From Helicobacter brantae (GTDB lineage: Bacteria > Campylobacterota > Campylobacteria > Campylobacterales > Helicobacteraceae), in contig NZ_NXLV01000004.1 of the NCBI RefSeq assembly GCF_003364205.1, positions 80,386 through 144,385 of the forward strand: 64,000 nucleotides of DNA. Reading direction: 5' to 3'. Positions 1-12,443 of this stretch are shown here, in pieces. Below the pieces are notes generated by a model that saw only the letters and a list, made by a program, of their open reading frames with translations, was not told the DNA's origin and searched no databases. The first letter of the stretch is position 1. Each line of letters opens with the position of its first letter. Made by a program: the position numbers and the translations under genes.

Positions 1-657
1 CGCCGATTATGTATTGAATACAATCTTGAAGTATTAGAGCAAATTTTGAGTGATAGTCTTTTTTATCGTTTATTGCAAGGGGAAGAGATAGAGATATTAG
101 AACTTGAATGGGGATTGAAGTGCATTTTAACTCTTAATGGAGCATTTGAAGAGGGGTTTTTGGCAATTCGCTTACTTTATGAAAATCAGACAATTTATCA
201 TCTTTCTTTTGGTTTTATTAGAGGGAGAGAAGCTCCTAGCCTTCTCATAGCGTGTGTTCAAGGAGGTGGAAATGGAGATGAAGTAAGAAATCAAATTAAA
301 GAAGTTACAAAAAAGCTTTTTGGTTTGCGTCCTCAAATTTTTTTGATTGAAATTGCAAGATTTTTTTCAAGTTTTATCAAATCCAATGCTCTTTTGGGTG
401 TGCAACAAGATAGGCAAGTAAGACATTTAAGTTTTGGGAAGAGAAAGTATTCTATGGATTATGACTTGATGTGGGAAGAATGTGGGGGAAAGAGAGAAGG
501 TGAATACTTTGATCTGACAGAGAGTAAACAAAAAGATTTGAGTGAGATTCCAAGTCAAAAACGCTCAATGTATAAAAAGCGTTTTGCACTCCTAGATGAA
601 CTCAAAGCTCAAATGGAGCAAAATTTTAGAGAAATGGGGCTAAGAGAATGTTTGTAG
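1..657 (+). CDS. VirK/YbjX-family (DUF535) protein, 5' end outside window
   Basis: The reading frame is open from the first base of the window, so the N-terminus is missing; a TTG at 46 is probably internal. The visible part ends with the typical DUF535 C-terminal layout: an [13 protein letters not shown] segment, a [10 protein letters not shown] segment, and a final [15 protein letters not shown] helix. Family members are linked in enterobacteria to envelope stress and virulence (VirK, YbjX), but the biochemical role is unknown. The gene overlaps the start of obgE by 10 bases, so the two are probably co-transcribed. The family call rests on remembered motifs. Confidence 0.75.
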   Translation, partial: RRLCIEYNLEVLEQILSDSLFYRLLQGEEIEILELEWGLKCILTLNGAFEEGFLAIRLLYENQTIYHLSFGFIRGREAPSLLIACVQGGGNGDEVRNQIKEVTKKLFGLRPQIFLIEIARFFSSFIKSNALLGVQQDRQVRHLSFGKRKYSMDYDLMWEECGGKREGEYFDLTESKQKDLSEIPSQKRSMYKKRFALLDELKAQMEQNFREMGLRECL

Positions 658-1718
658 ATTGCGTTGATATTTTTGTATCTTCAGGAAAAGGTGGAGCAGG
701 AGCAGTTAGTTTTAGAAGAGAGAAGTTTGTAATCCAAGGTGGGCCTGATGGGGGAGATGGAGGAAGAGGGGGGAGTGTGTTTTTTGAGGTGGATAACAAT
801 AGTGATACACTCTCAAAGTTTCGTGGAGCAAAGCATTATAAGGCTGAAAATGGACGCCCAGGGGAGGGCAAAAACAAAACAGGAAGAAGTGGAGAGGATT
901 TGGTCATCAAAGTCCCTGCAGGGACTCAAGTCTTTGATGAGGAGAGCGGGGAGCTTTTGCTAGATTTGAAAGAGGGCAAACACCTTTTGTTTGAAGGGGG
1001 CAAAGGGGGATTGGGCAATGCAAGATTTAAAAACTCAGTCAATCAACGCCCCACTTACGCTCAGCAAGGAATCGCAGGACAAAAAGCTCATTTACGCCTA
1101 GAGCTTAAACTCATTGCCGATGTGGGCTTGGTAGGATTCCCAAATGTGGGGAAATCCACCCTTATCTCCACTCTCTCCAATGCAAAACCTGAGATTGCAA
1201 ACTATGAATTTACTACCTTAGTGCCAAATCTAGGGGTAGTTGATGTAGGAGATTTTGATAGTTTTGTGATGGCAGATATTCCAGGGATTATTGATGGAGC
1301 AAGTGAGGGAAGAGGGCTTGGGATTGGCTTTTTAAGACATATTGAGCGAACTAAAGTGCTTTTGTTTGTGCTAGATTGTGCAAATTATCGAACCCTCACA
1401 GAGCAATATCAAAACCTAAGAGTAGAGCTAGAGAGATTTAGTGCAGAGCTTAGCACTCGCCCTTTTGGAATCGCTCTAAGCAAGATTGATATCGCTCAAG
1501 ATTTACCCCAAAGCATTGATGAGTTTTTGCAAAATCTAGGATTACCTAAAATTGAATATGAGGGAAGTGTATATGCAAGTGAGGGGATAAGAGGAGAATT
1601 GGAGCTAGAGAAAACTCATCAAGCCCTCTTTGTGCTTCCACTCTCCTCAGCACTTGGCACAAACCTCTCCACTCTCAAACTCTTTCTCTCAAAAGCCCTC
1701 AAAGAAAGTCAGAAATGA
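648..1718 (+). CDS. obgE: Obg-family GTPase ObgE/CgtA
   Basis: Essential ribosome-associated GTPase acting in late 50S assembly and stress signalling. The 356-residue protein has the glycine-rich Obg fold at residues 1-155 ([27 protein letters not shown]), followed by the G domain: P-loop GFPNVGKST at 163-171, G3 as DIPGIIDGA near 210, and G4 as SKID instead of the usual NKxD. The C-terminal extension is short. The ATG at 648 lies inside the end of the DUF535 gene, and the stop overlaps the proB start as ATGA, which indicates translational coupling. Length and motifs fit the family. Confidence 0.97.
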   Translation: MFVDCVDIFVSSGKGGAGAVSFRREKFVIQGGPDGGDGGRGGSVFFEVDNNSDTLSKFRGAKHYKAENGRPGEGKNKTGRSGEDLVIKVPAGTQVFDEESGELLLDLKEGKHLLFEGGKGGLGNARFKNSVNQRPTYAQQGIAGQKAHLRLELKLIADVGLVGFPNVGKSTLISTLSNAKPEIANYEFTTLVPNLGVVDVGDFDSFVMADIPGIIDGASEGRGLGIGFLRHIERTKVLLFVLDCANYRTLTEQYQNLRVELERFSAELSTRPFGIALSKIDIAQDLPQSIDEFLQNLGLPKIEYEGSVYASEGIRGELELEKTHQALFVLPLSSALGTNLSTLKLFLSKALKESQK

Positions 1719-2479
1719 AAAGAATTGTTATCAAAGTAGGGACTTCTAATCTTAGTGATGGAGAGACAATTTTAAGTGAGGCGATTGAGAGGATTGCTCG
1801 AAGTATTGCTAGGCTTAGAGAGAAATTTGAGATTATTTTGGTTACCTCAGGTGCAGTAGCAAGTGGATATACTAAGCTTAGACTTGATAAAAGCCTAATC
1901 TCTCACAAACAGGCTCTAGCAAGTATTGGACAGCCCTTGCTTCTTGAAACCTATCGCAAAATTTTTGAGAGCTATAAAATCCTCAATGCTCAAATCTTAC
2001 TATGCGGACACGACTTTGATTCTTGCTCTTGCACCCAAAATGCCAAAGATACTATTGAAGTCTTGCTCTCAAACAAGGTTTTGCCTATCATCAATGAAAA
2101 TGACGCACTTGCCACAGCAGAGCTAAAGTTTGGGGATAATGATCGATTGAGTGCTCATATTGCATATTATTTTGATGCAGATTTATTGGTGATTTTGAGT
2201 GATATTGATGGTTATTTTGATAAAAATCCTCACGAGTTTCCTGAAGCCAAGCTCATTAAACATATCACCTCAATCCCTGAGCAAAATCTTAAAACCACTT
2301 ACGATCCCCACGGGCATTTCGCCACAGGGGGGATTGTAACCAAACTCATTGCTGCTGATTTTTTGATGAAGAGGGGGAAGAAAATGTTTTTGTGTAATGG
2401 AGCAAAGCTAGAGGATTTGGAAGCCTTTCTTTTGGAGGGGATTCAAAGAAGTGGGACAATTTTTGGAGAATCAAAGTGA
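1715..2479 (+). CDS. proB: Glutamate 5-kinase
   Basis: Phosphorylates glutamate as the first step of proline synthesis, in the cytoplasm. The 254-residue protein is an amino-acid kinase domain only ([13 protein letters not shown] at the N-terminus, [10 protein letters not shown] near 45, INENDALAT and FGDNDRLSA near 128-145). It lacks the C-terminal PUA domain of the E. coli enzyme, like the short form common in epsilonproteobacteria. Start and stop overlap obgE and fmt by 4 bases on each side (ATGA, GTGA). No proA is nearby in this window. Confidence 0.95.
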   Translation: MKRIVIKVGTSNLSDGETILSEAIERIARSIARLREKFEIILVTSGAVASGYTKLRLDKSLISHKQALASIGQPLLLETYRKIFESYKILNAQILLCGHDFDSCSCTQNAKDTIEVLLSNKVLPIINENDALATAELKFGDNDRLSAHIAYYFDADLLVILSDIDGYFDKNPHEFPEAKLIKHITSIPEQNLKTTYDPHGHFATGGIVTKLIAADFLMKRGKKMFLCNGAKLEDLEAFLLEGIQRSGTIFGESK

Positions 2480-3375
2480 AGATTGCTTTTTTTGGAACTC
2501 CTCTTTTTGCTAGAGAAATCCTAGAATTACTCTCTTCTTCTCATCAAATTGTCGCAGTGATTACTCAGCCTGATCGCCCTTTTGGACGCAAACAAGAGCT
2601 TAAGGCTTCAGAAGTGAAAGAATATGCCCTAACTCAAAACTATCCTATCTATCAACCCCAAAGCCTAGATGATACGCTCTTAAATGAGCTTTGCACACTA
2701 GGGGCAGAAGTGTTTGTGGTGGTGGCTTTTGGGCAATTCTTCCCCTCAAGCTATCTTCAAGCAAGGCTGTGTCTTAATATCCACGCCTCTCTTCTTCCCT
2801 CAATGCGTGGGGCTTCTCCTTTGCAAGAGATGATTTTGCAAGATGAGAGGAAGTTTGGGGTGAGTGTGATGAAAATGGATGAGGGAATGGATAGTGGAGA
2901 GATTATGGCATTGAGCTATTTGCAATCTCCTCACAATCTCTCTTTGGAGGTTTTATCTCATTCTTTGGCACATCTAGGAGGAAAAGTTTTGCTCAAAACC
3001 CTCTCCTTACTCCCTAGCATTAAGGGAATGAAGCAAATTCATTGCGATGCCACATATTGCAAAAAAATCAAAAAAGAAGAAGGGTGTGTAGATTTCTCTA
3101 GTGGCAAAGTAATTATCAATAAGCTCTTAGCCTTTAGCTCTTGGCCAAGTGTGTTTTTGGAAAATGGACTAAAGATTACTCAAGCTGAATTTATCCCTAG
3201 CAAAAGAAGTGAGAGAGTAGGGGAGATTGTAGAGATAGATGAGAGTGGAGTAGAGGTGGCGTGTTTAGATGGGGTGCTTAAAGTCTATGAAGTGCAACCC
3301 CCAAGTAAGCAAAAAATGAAAGCAAGTGATTATATAAGAGGAAAAAGAGCAAAGAAGGGGGAGATTTTTTGCTAA
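2476..3375 (+). CDS. fmt: Methionyl-tRNA formyltransferase
   Basis: Formylates initiator Met-tRNA using 10-formyl-tetrahydrofolate. The 299-residue product starts [12 protein letters not shown] and carries the formyltransferase active-site segment LNIHASLLPSMRGASPLQ near residue 105, with its Asn, His and downstream Asp. A C-terminal OB-like domain spans about 205-299. The GTG start overlaps the proB stop. Placed between proB and birA in a run of overlapping housekeeping genes. Confidence 0.96.
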   Translation: MKIAFFGTPLFAREILELLSSSHQIVAVITQPDRPFGRKQELKASEVKEYALTQNYPIYQPQSLDDTLLNELCTLGAEVFVVVAFGQFFPSSYLQARLCLNIHASLLPSMRGASPLQEMILQDERKFGVSVMKMDEGMDSGEIMALSYLQSPHNLSLEVLSHSLAHLGGKVLLKTLSLLPSIKGMKQIHCDATYCKKIKKEEGCVDFSSGKVIINKLLAFSSWPSVFLENGLKITQAEFIPSKRSERVGEIVEIDESGVEVACLDGVLKVYEVQPPSKQKMKASDYIRGKRAKKGEIFC

Positions 3376-4013
3376 ATTTTTTGTTTTTTGAAGAGATTGA
3401 TTCTACTCAAAAGTGGCTAGTTGAGTATCTCAAAAGAGAGCAAACCCCTCTTGTGCCTTTTTGTGTGATGAGTGATAAGCAGAGCAGTGGAGTGGGGAGC
3501 AGGGGGAATGAGTGGGAGAGTGTGGAGAGTGCGATTTTATTTTCTTTTGCTTTTAGCCAAAGTGATTTGCCCAAAGACTTGCCTTTGCAATCCCTATCCA
3601 TTTATATTAGCAATCTTATGAGTGAGTTTTTAGAGAAAAGAGGCTTTGAAGTGTGGGTTAAATGGCCCAATGATTTGTATATCAATGAGAACAAAATCGG
3701 AGGGGTGATTACTCAAAGTGTGAGAGAGTTTTGCGTGTGTGGGATTGGAATCAATTTGCTCTCCTCTCACTTTGCCTCACTTCAAACCCAAATGGATAAA
3801 GCTCAAAAAGAGCAATTTATCAGAGAATTTTTGCAATTTTTTTGCACTTATCCAACTTGGAGTGTAATTTTGAGCAATTACAAGCTAAAATTTTATAAAA
3901 ACTATCCATTTTCTTTTCACTATGGTGATAAGACTTTGTCGTTTGAAGATGCGCTTTTGTGTGAGGATGGTGCAATTATGATTGAAAATCAAAAAATATA
4001 TAGCTTGAGATAA
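3369..4013 (+). CDS. birA: Biotin--[acetyl-CoA-carboxylase] ligase
   Basis: Attaches biotin to the carrier subunit of acetyl-CoA carboxylase. This is the short, catalytic-only form (214 residues) without the N-terminal DNA-binding repressor domain of E. coli BirA, so it should not regulate biotin genes. The N-terminal FEEIDSTQKWL, the biotin-binding loop around SSGVGSRGNEW, and VKWPNDLYINENKIGG near residue 97 match the family. The start is a TTG at 3369 inside the last codons of fmt. Confidence 0.93.
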   Translation: MLNFLFFEEIDSTQKWLVEYLKREQTPLVPFCVMSDKQSSGVGSRGNEWESVESAILFSFAFSQSDLPKDLPLQSLSIYISNLMSEFLEKRGFEVWVKWPNDLYINENKIGGVITQSVREFCVCGIGINLLSSHFASLQTQMDKAQKEQFIREFLQFFCTYPTWSVILSNYKLKFYKNYPFSFHYGDKTLSFEDALLCEDGAIMIENQKIYSLR

Positions 4014-4014
4014 T

Positions 4015-4830
4015 ATGGAGAGTGAGATGTGTGAAATTATTGCTATTGCCAATCAAAAAGGAGGAGTTGGGAAGACGACAACAGCTGTCAATCTTTCGGC
4101 TTCTTTGGCATATGCTAAGAAAAAAGTTTTATTGATTGACTTTGATCCACAAGCCAATGCGACTACAAGTCTTGGATTGCGTCGCAATGAGATTGAATTT
4201 GATATTTATCATGTTTTAATGGGGAGCAAAAAACTCTCAGAGATTATTCACAAAACCGATATGAAAAATCTTTTTATCGCTCCCTCAAATATCGGACTTG
4301 TAGGGATAGAAAAAGAGTTTTACAACAAAAAAAATACACGAAGAGATCTTTTGCTCAAAAACAAAATTGAAGAGATTAGGACTCAATATGATTTTATCAT
4401 CATTGATTCTCCTCCTGCTCTTGGACCTTTAACAATCAATGCCCTAAGTGCAGCAAATTCAGTCATTATCCCAATTCAGTGTGAATTTTTTGCTCTAGAG
4501 GGATTGGCACAATTGCTTAGCACTATTAAGGTTTTACGCGATTCTAGCAATCCAAACCTAGTCATCAGAGGATTTTTACCCACAATGTATTCCTCACAAA
4601 ACAATCTCTCAAAGCAGGTTTTGGCAGATTTAATCCAACATTTTGAAAGCTCACTTTTCAAAAAAGGGAGAGCCAAAGATTGTGTAATGGTTCCACGCAG
4701 TATCAAACTTGCTGAATCTCCAAGCTTTGGAAAGCCAATTTTGCTCTATGATCAACGCTCAAATGGAAGTATGGCTTATCAAGATTTGGCAAAAGCAATT
4801 CTAAAAGGAGAAGCTAGTGGCAAAGCATAA
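4015..4830 (+). CDS. parA: Chromosome-partitioning ATPase ParA (Soj)
   Basis: Deviant Walker-type ATPase that works with ParB on origin segregation. KGGVGKTT lies at residues 15-22, the switch region contains IIIDSPPALGPLT, and the C-terminus is conserved (VPRSIKLAESPSFGKP). The ATG at 4027 is an equally good start and would give a 267-residue protein beginning MCEIIAIANQ. It follows birA by one base and overlaps parB by 14 bases. Confidence 0.95.
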   Translation: MESEMCEIIAIANQKGGVGKTTTAVNLSASLAYAKKKVLLIDFDPQANATTSLGLRRNEIEFDIYHVLMGSKKLSEIIHKTDMKNLFIAPSNIGLVGIEKEFYNKKNTRRDLLLKNKIEEIRTQYDFIIIDSPPALGPLTINALSAANSVIIPIQCEFFALEGLAQLLSTIKVLRDSSNPNLVIRGFLPTMYSSQNNLSKQVLADLIQHFESSLFKKGRAKDCVMVPRSIKLAESPSFGKPILLYDQRSNGSMAYQDLAKAILKGEASGKA

Positions 4831-5674
4831 AAAAATGGCATTAGGAAGAGGGCTAGGAGAGATTTTGGGGGAAGTCAAAGAAGCGTATGAAAACAATATG
4901 TATGATTCTGAAAATCAGAGCGTAGTAGAGATTGCAATCTCTGAGATTATCCCCAATCCCTATCAGCCAAGAAAGCATTTTAGAGAAGAAAGTCTAAATG
5001 AACTTGCACAATCAATCAAAGAATACGGACTGCTTCAGCCTATTTTGGTGTATAGAGAAGATAAACATTATGTCTTGATTGCAGGGGAGAGAAGACTTAA
5101 GGCTTCAAAAATTTTAGAGAGTGAGAAAATTAAGGCAATTATTGCAGATATAGATCTCAATCAGTTACGAGAAGTAGCATTGATCGAAAATATTCAAAGA
5201 GAAGATCTTAATCCAATTGATTTAGCAAATGCTTATAATGAACTCATTCAAATTCATCATCTTACACACGATGAATTGGCTCAAAAGGTGCAAAAATCGC
5301 GATCGCAAATCACAAATACACTCAGATTGCTTCAGCTAAACTCTGAAATTCAAGAGATGTTAATCCAAGAGAAGCTTACACAAGGACACGCCAAGATTCT
5401 TATCGGATTAGATGATGAAAATCAAAGAAAGATTGCCAAATCCATTGTGGGACAAAAGCTTTCTGTAAGAGATACAGAGTTAATGGTAAAAAAACTCAAA
5501 TCCCCTCAAACTCCAAAAGAAAAAACCAAAGAAACCTTTGAGGGCAGGGAGATTGAAGACCTAAGAGGAAAATTGGCAAAACTTGATTTCTCTTTTGCTT
5601 TGAATAAAACAAAATTAACAATTCATTTTAGAAATGAGAGCGATATCAAAAAAGTTTTAGATTTTTTCAAATAA
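4817..5674 (+). CDS. parB: Chromosome-partitioning protein ParB (Spo0J)
   Basis: Centromere-binding CTPase partner of ParA. The 285-residue protein has the N-terminal ParB/Srx-like nuclease fold (IIPNPYQPRKHF, then AGERRLKA near residue 92), the IENIQREDLNPID motif, an HTH around SRSQITNTLRLL, and a C-terminal dimer domain. A GTG start at 4817 is supported by AAAGGAGAAG a few bases upstream, inside parA. No parS site was identified by eye. Confidence 0.95.
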   Translation: MAKHKKMALGRGLGEILGEVKEAYENNMYDSENQSVVEIAISEIIPNPYQPRKHFREESLNELAQSIKEYGLLQPILVYREDKHYVLIAGERRLKASKILESEKIKAIIADIDLNQLREVALIENIQREDLNPIDLANAYNELIQIHHLTHDELAQKVQKSRSQITNTLRLLQLNSEIQEMLIQEKLTQGHAKILIGLDDENQRKIAKSIVGQKLSVRDTELMVKKLKSPQTPKEKTKETFEGREIEDLRGKLAKLDFSFALNKTKLTIHFRNESDIKKVLDFFK

Positions 5675-5699
5675 GCATATTTTTAGAGTCTTTTTGGGG

Positions 5700-5705
5700 T
5701 ATGAT
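5700..5705 (+). promoter_or_regulatory. Candidate -10 element for the ATP synthase operon
   Basis: TATGAT preceded by GGGG lies in the 67-base gap between parB and atpF', about 36 bases before the TTG start. The upstream stretch is T-rich, as expected for epsilonproteobacterial sigma-70 promoters that lack a clear -35. This is a pattern match only. Confidence 0.4.
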
Positions 5706-5741
5706 TGTAAGATCTATATTTCAAAGGAATAGGAGTAGAAA

Positions 5742-6179
5742 TTGAGTTTAGAATTGAATTTGCATTTGATGTTATTGGTTTTTGTTACCTTTATGTTGCT
5801 TATTTTGATTCTTAACACTTGCCTTTATCGCCCTATTTTAGAACTACTTCATAGAAGAGAATCTTTGCTTGGAGAAGATGCCAAAGATATTCAAGAGCAA
5901 AGAGATGAGATCGCTCAGCTCAGACTTGAAGCAGAAAAAGTGCTAGGAGAGGCAAGAGATCAAGCCAAAAGGATTAAAGATCTAGCAACACTTGAGGCTC
6001 AAGGGGTTTATGAAGAGAAGCTAAATCGCTCAAAAGCAGAGATTGGCAATCGCTTTATGAATGCTCAAAGAGAGCTCACTCAAAGAAGGGAGCAAATCAA
6101 AGAAGAGCTTAGCAAAAATGCTGGGGTATTTGAGGCAGAGGTAAGAAAGAAATTTCTTGCTTTGGGAGGTTGTGAGTGA
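5742..6179 (+). CDS. atpF': F0F1 ATP synthase subunit b' (first b-type subunit)
   Basis: Peripheral-stalk subunit that pairs with b to hold F1 on F0. One N-terminal membrane helix (about residues 8-27) is followed by a YRPILELLHRRE turn and a long charged coiled coil to residue 145. The TTG start has AGGAG 8 bases upstream. It overlaps the next b subunit by 4 bases. A b'/b pair ahead of atpH and atpA is characteristic of epsilonproteobacteria; atpB and atpE are not in this window. Confidence 0.92.
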   Translation: MSLELNLHLMLLVFVTFMLLILILNTCLYRPILELLHRRESLLGEDAKDIQEQRDEIAQLRLEAEKVLGEARDQAKRIKDLATLEAQGVYEEKLNRSKAEIGNRFMNAQRELTQRREQIKEELSKNAGVFEAEVRKKFLALGGCE

Positions 6180-6691
6180 TGAAAAAGATTGTTTGTGGAA
6201 TTTTGGTAACACTTGCAGTAGGATTTTGCTCTGAGGTTACTTTATCTCAAAGCGACTTTATTGAGCGTTTGATCAATTTTCTAATCTTTGTATTGATTTT
6301 TTGGTATTTTGGTGCAGGAAAAATCAAAGAGATTTTTACAGGACGCACTAAGTCTATCTCTGAAGCTTTTGAGAGAGCACAAGAGGAAGCACAAAAAATC
6401 AAAAGAGAAAAAGAAAAAGCCAAGTTTGAGCTTGAAGAAGCCAAGCAGAAAGCTTCAGAAATTATTGCACTAGCCAAAAGAGAGTCTTATATGATCGCAC
6501 AAAAGTTTGAAGATCGACTTGATCGTGAAGTCAAATCTCTCAATCTTTCTTATGAACAAAAGATTGCTCAAGAGGAGAAAATGATAGTTGAGGAAGAAGT
6601 GTATGCAGTTTTGCAAGGGTTTCAAAATCATCTTGATACCAAGACTTGCAAAGACTACTATGGCGAAGTTTTGTGTAAAGGATTGAAGTGA
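6179..6691 (+). CDS. atpF: F0F1 ATP synthase subunit b
   Basis: Second b-type stalk subunit, 170 residues. It begins MKKIVCGILVTLAVGFC, which resembles a cleavable or extra hydrophobic segment, followed by a membrane helix around residues 30-47 (INFLIFVLIFWYFGAGKIKE) and a long coiled coil. A GTG at 6176 would add one residue; the ATG at 6179 is preferred. The leading hydrophobic stretch before the true anchor is also seen in epsilonproteobacterial homologues, as I recall. The stop overlaps atpH. Confidence 0.93.
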   Translation: MKKIVCGILVTLAVGFCSEVTLSQSDFIERLINFLIFVLIFWYFGAGKIKEIFTGRTKSISEAFERAQEEAQKIKREKEKAKFELEEAKQKASEIIALAKRESYMIAQKFEDRLDREVKSLNLSYEQKIAQEEKMIVEEEVYAVLQGFQNHLDTKTCKDYYGEVLCKGLK

Positions 6692-7233
6692 TGAAAAGTT
6701 CTTTAGCTCAAAGATATTCTCAAGCGTTTATTCAAGCATTTGATGCTCAAGGAGCTCAAGAGTTTGTAGCAAAAGCTGAGATGATAGATGTTTTGTTTGC
6801 AAATAAGGATTTTTTGGATTTAGTTTGTAATCCTTTTGTGGATTATTCCAAGAAATATGAAGTTCTCAATGGAATTTTGGCTTTCAAAGATGAGAAGATT
6901 CAAAAAGCTCTCTTGCTTTTGGCAAAATCAGGGAGATTGTCTCTTTTGCCTGAGATTTTAAGCGATGTTCTTTCTTTCAAATCTTTAGAGAGCAAAACCT
7001 ATAAGGCGATTGTGTATTGCAATAGCAAATTGAGTGCAGAGATGATAGAGAAGATTTCAAAAATTCTTTGTCAAAAGCTCGATCTTGCAGTTAGTGTTGA
7101 AGAGCGACTGTGGGAGAGAGATGGGATTAAATGTGTGATTGATGAATTGGATTTGGAGGTTTCTTTTTCAAAAGAAATGTTTGTTTCTAATTTGCAAAAC
7201 TATATCTTAGATTCATTTAGGAAAGGAGTATAA
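6688..7233 (+). CDS. atpH: F0F1 ATP synthase subunit delta
   Basis: Stalk subunit linking the b subunits to the top of F1. The 181-residue protein has the family start ([15 protein letters not shown]) and the typical six-helix N-terminal domain, with a more variable C-terminus. The start codon overlaps the atpF stop, and atpA begins 2 bases after it, so this is one operon. Confidence 0.92.
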   Translation: MMKSSLAQRYSQAFIQAFDAQGAQEFVAKAEMIDVLFANKDFLDLVCNPFVDYSKKYEVLNGILAFKDEKIQKALLLLAKSGRLSLLPEILSDVLSFKSLESKTYKAIVYCNSKLSAEMIEKISKILCQKLDLAVSVEERLWERDGIKCVIDELDLEVSFSKEMFVSNLQNYILDSFRKGV

Positions 7234-7234
7234 G

Positions 7235-8743
7235 TTGAAAATTAAAGCTGAGGAAATTAGTTCCATTATTAAGGAAAAAATCGCTCAATTTGATGTTGAG
7301 CTTAAGGTTGATGAAGTAGGTAAGGTTCTCACTTACGCTGATGGTGTTGCCAAAGTTTATGGACTCAAAAATGTAATGTATTATGAAATGGTTGAGTTTG
7401 AGAGTGGCGATATTGGTTTGGCTTCAAGCTTGGAAGAGGACTTTGTAGGTGTTGTAATCCTAGGAAGTGGCAAAAACATTCAAGAGGGAATGAGTGTCAA
7501 AAGATTGCATAAATTGATGAAAGTTCCTGTGGGTGAGAGCATTATTGGGCGTATCCTCAATCCTTTGGGTGAGCCAATCGATGGAAAGGGTGCAATTGAG
7601 GCAAAAGAATATCGATTTGTTGAAGAGAAAGCACCAGGGATTATGGATAGAAAATCCGTTCATGAGCCAATGCAAACAGGACTTAAAGCAATCGATGCAC
7701 TTGTGCCTATCGGTAGAGGACAAAGAGAGCTTATTATCGGAGATAGACAAACAGGTAAAACAACCGTTGCAGTAGATGCGATTATCAATCAAAAAGGACA
7801 AGATGTTATCTGTATCTATGTTGCAATCGGACAAAAAGAATCAACAGTTGCTCAAGTAGTAAGAAGACTAGAAGAGCATGGAGCGATGGAATACACTATC
7901 GTTGTCAATGCCCCTGCTTCTGATTCTGCTGCAATGCAATTCCTTGCCCCTTATGCAGGTGTAACAATGGGAGAGTATTTTAGAGATAATGGCAAACACG
8001 CACTTATCGTTTATGATGATTTGAGTAAGCACGCTGTGGCTTATCGTGAGATGTCGCTTATCCTTAGACGCCCACCAGGAAGAGAGGCATTCCCTGGAGA
8101 TGTATTCTATCTACACTCAAGACTTCTAGAGCGTGCAGCAAAAGTGAGTGATGAGCTAGGAGCAGGTTCTTTGACAGCATTGCCTATCATTGAAACTCAA
8201 GCAGGAGATGTTTCAGCCTACATTCCTACCAATGTAATTTCAATTACTGATGGACAAATTTTCCTAGAAACAGATTTGTTTTATTCAGGTATTCGCCCTG
8301 CAATCAATGTGGGACTTTCGGTTTCAAGGGTTGGTGGAGCAGCACAGATTAAAGCTACAAAGCAGGTTTCAGGAACATTGCGACTTGATTTGGCTCAATA
8401 TCGTGAGCTTCAAGCTTTTGCTCAGTTTGCTTCAAACCTTGATGAGACAAGCAAAAAGCAACTTGAGAGAGGGCAAAGAATGGTTGAGGTGCTTAAACAA
8501 CCTCCATATTCACCACTTCCTATCGAGAAGCAGATTGTGATCATTTATGCAGGTGCTAAGGGATATTTAGATGATATTGCAGTTTCAAAAATTACAAAAT
8601 TTGAAGCAGATTTGTATCCATTTATTGAAGATAAGTATCCCAATATTTTCAAATCAATTGCTGAGAAAAAAGCACTTGATGAGAGCATTGAGAGTGAGCT
8701 TAAGAAAGCTTTAGAAGATTTTAAAATGACTTTTTCTAATTAA
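7235..8743 (+). CDS. atpA: F0F1 ATP synthase subunit alpha
   Basis: Non-catalytic nucleotide-binding subunit of F1, 502 residues. Walker A GDRQTGKT is at about 169-176, Walker B is [13 protein letters not shown] near 255, and the family signature [13 protein letters not shown] is near 354. The start is TTG at 7235, preceded by AAAGGAG. The length is standard. Confidence 0.98.
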   Translation: MKIKAEEISSIIKEKIAQFDVELKVDEVGKVLTYADGVAKVYGLKNVMYYEMVEFESGDIGLASSLEEDFVGVVILGSGKNIQEGMSVKRLHKLMKVPVGESIIGRILNPLGEPIDGKGAIEAKEYRFVEEKAPGIMDRKSVHEPMQTGLKAIDALVPIGRGQRELIIGDRQTGKTTVAVDAIINQKGQDVICIYVAIGQKESTVAQVVRRLEEHGAMEYTIVVNAPASDSAAMQFLAPYAGVTMGEYFRDNGKHALIVYDDLSKHAVAYREMSLILRRPPGREAFPGDVFYLHSRLLERAAKVSDELGAGSLTALPIIETQAGDVSAYIPTNVISITDGQIFLETDLFYSGIRPAINVGLSVSRVGGAAQIKATKQVSGTLRLDLAQYRELQAFAQFASNLDETSKKQLERGQRMVEVLKQPPYSPLPIEKQIVIIYAGAKGYLDDIAVSKITKFEADLYPFIEDKYPNIFKSIAEKKALDESIESELKKALEDFKMTFSN

Positions 8744-8755
8744 AGGTGAGCGAAA

Positions 8756-11073
<2,318 letters not shown>

Positions 11074-11082
11074 GATTAGATT

Positions 11083-11460
11083 ATGGAAGAGATTAGAGTG
11101 AGTATCGTGACTCCTGAGGGGTTGATTTTTGATGATGAAGTCAAAAGTGCCACTCTTCCTGGCGAAGCAGGTGAATTTGGTGTGCAATATGCTCATAGCG
11201 ATTTGATTTCTTTGCTAAAAAGTGGCGTGATTGAGATTGTCAGAAGCGATGAGAGCAAGGAGTATGTAGCGATTGATTGGGGATATGCAAAAGTAGATGG
11301 CAAAAGTGTAGATATCTTGGCCAATGGTGCTGTTGCAATCGGTAAGGGAAGTATTTCTGAGAGCTTAGAGCGAGCCAAGAAACTTCTCAAAAGTGCTTCA
11401 TCTGATGAGGCAATGCTTTCAAGTGCGTTGTATAAGATTGATAATATTGCACGGAGATAA
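11083..11460 (+). CDS. atpC: F0F1 ATP synthase subunit epsilon
   Basis: Inhibitory and coupling subunit at the base of F1. The 125-residue protein has the N-terminal beta-sandwich (SIVTPEGLIFDDEVKSATLPG, GEFGVQYAHSD) and a C-terminal helical hairpin. It ends the atp genes; tolQ begins 3 bases later, so envelope genes appear to be read through from the atp transcript. Confidence 0.95.
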   Translation: MEEIRVSIVTPEGLIFDDEVKSATLPGEAGEFGVQYAHSDLISLLKSGVIEIVRSDESKEYVAIDWGYAKVDGKSVDILANGAVAIGKGSISESLERAKKLLKSASSDEAMLSSALYKIDNIARR

Positions 11461-11463
11461 GTA

Positions 11464-12048
11464 ATGTTTGAATTTCTTGTGCAATATGCCCATACAAGCT
11501 CAAAAATCAGTATCATTGTTTTGTGCTGGTTGGCATTTTATCTATTTTTGACTTTTTGGGCTTTTTTGTATCGTTTTTTTGCAATCGCTTCAGCGATAAA
11601 AAAAGAAAATAAATCTTTGCAAACTCTTGTAGCTGATGAGAGCAATCTTCCTTCTTCAATCACAATCATTCAAGGGATTGTAGGAGAGAGTGTAGGAAAA
11701 GAGGTTTTGCATATTTGGAAACAAAAGATTTTGCAAAATGCTTCAAAGGGCTTGACACTTCTAGGGATTGTAGCTTCTACTGCTCCTTTTGTGGGGTTGT
11801 TTGGAACGGTGGTTGAGATTTTGGAGGCTTTTTCATATCTTGGTGGAGGAGAGGGTAAGGTAGCATTTGATACAGTTGCTCCTGTGATTTCCAAAGCCCT
11901 TATTGCTACTGCAGCAGGGATTTTGACTGCAATTCCTGCATATAGCTTTCATCTAATCCTCAAACGAAAGTGCTATGAGCTTTCTTTGGTTTTACAAATG
12001 CAGATTGATTATTTGATGTCCAAACAATCTCATCAGCTTAGGTTTTAG
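11464..12048 (+). CDS. tolQ: TolQ/ExbB-family proton channel protein
   Basis: Inner-membrane proton-channel subunit that energises TolA (or TonB). Three membrane segments are visible: about 17-40, 95-120 and 135-160, with the hallmark LLGIVASTAPFVGLFGTVV. At 194 residues it is on the short side for TolQ and closer to ExbB, but the tolR-tolA-tolB-pal order that follows supports TolQ. It is 3 bases from atpC and 2 from tolR. Confidence 0.9.
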   Translation: MFEFLVQYAHTSSKISIIVLCWLAFYLFLTFWAFLYRFFAIASAIKKENKSLQTLVADESNLPSSITIIQGIVGESVGKEVLHIWKQKILQNASKGLTLLGIVASTAPFVGLFGTVVEILEAFSYLGGGEGKVAFDTVAPVISKALIATAAGILTAIPAYSFHLILKRKCYELSLVLQMQIDYLMSKQSHQLRF

Positions 12049-12050
12049 TA

Positions 12051-12440
12051 ATGCACGATTTTGATGAAACTCCTGAGCTAAATATCACACCTTTGGTGGA
12101 TATTATGCTTGTGCTTTTGGCAATCTTGATGGTAACAATCCCTGCGGTTTCTTATCGTGAGGATATTGCCCTGCCTCAAGGTTCTAAAAAGGTTCAAGCT
12201 CAAGAAGAATCTGTCCTTGAAATCCAAGTTACACAAGCCAAAAAAATTGTTGTAAGAGGCAATGAATATACTTTCAGCACTTTTCCTGATGGATTTGCTT
12301 TGCTGACACAAAACATACAAAAAAACACACCTGTATATATCACAGCAGATAAGCGTTTGATTTATGATGATGTGATTTATATCCTCAAAGTTGTCAAAGA
12401 ATCCGGCTTCTCTCGTGCCTCTCTTGTAACAAGTGGATAG
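12051..12440 (+). CDS. tolR: TolR/ExbD-family protein
   Basis: Single-pass partner of TolQ, 129 residues. The N-terminus DETPELNITPLVDIMLVLL contains the conserved membrane Asp needed for proton use, followed by one membrane helix (about 14-34) and a periplasmic domain. Placement between tolQ and tolA defines the role. Confidence 0.92.
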   Translation: MHDFDETPELNITPLVDIMLVLLAILMVTIPAVSYREDIALPQGSKKVQAQEESVLEIQVTQAKKIVVRGNEYTFSTFPDGFALLTQNIQKNTPVYITADKRLIYDDVIYILKVVKESGFSRASLVTSG

Positions 12441-12443
12441 TCG

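Noticed and set aside
1..20. Sigma-28-like GCCGATTA at the window edge
   Set aside because: It lies inside an open coding frame with no flagellar gene downstream.
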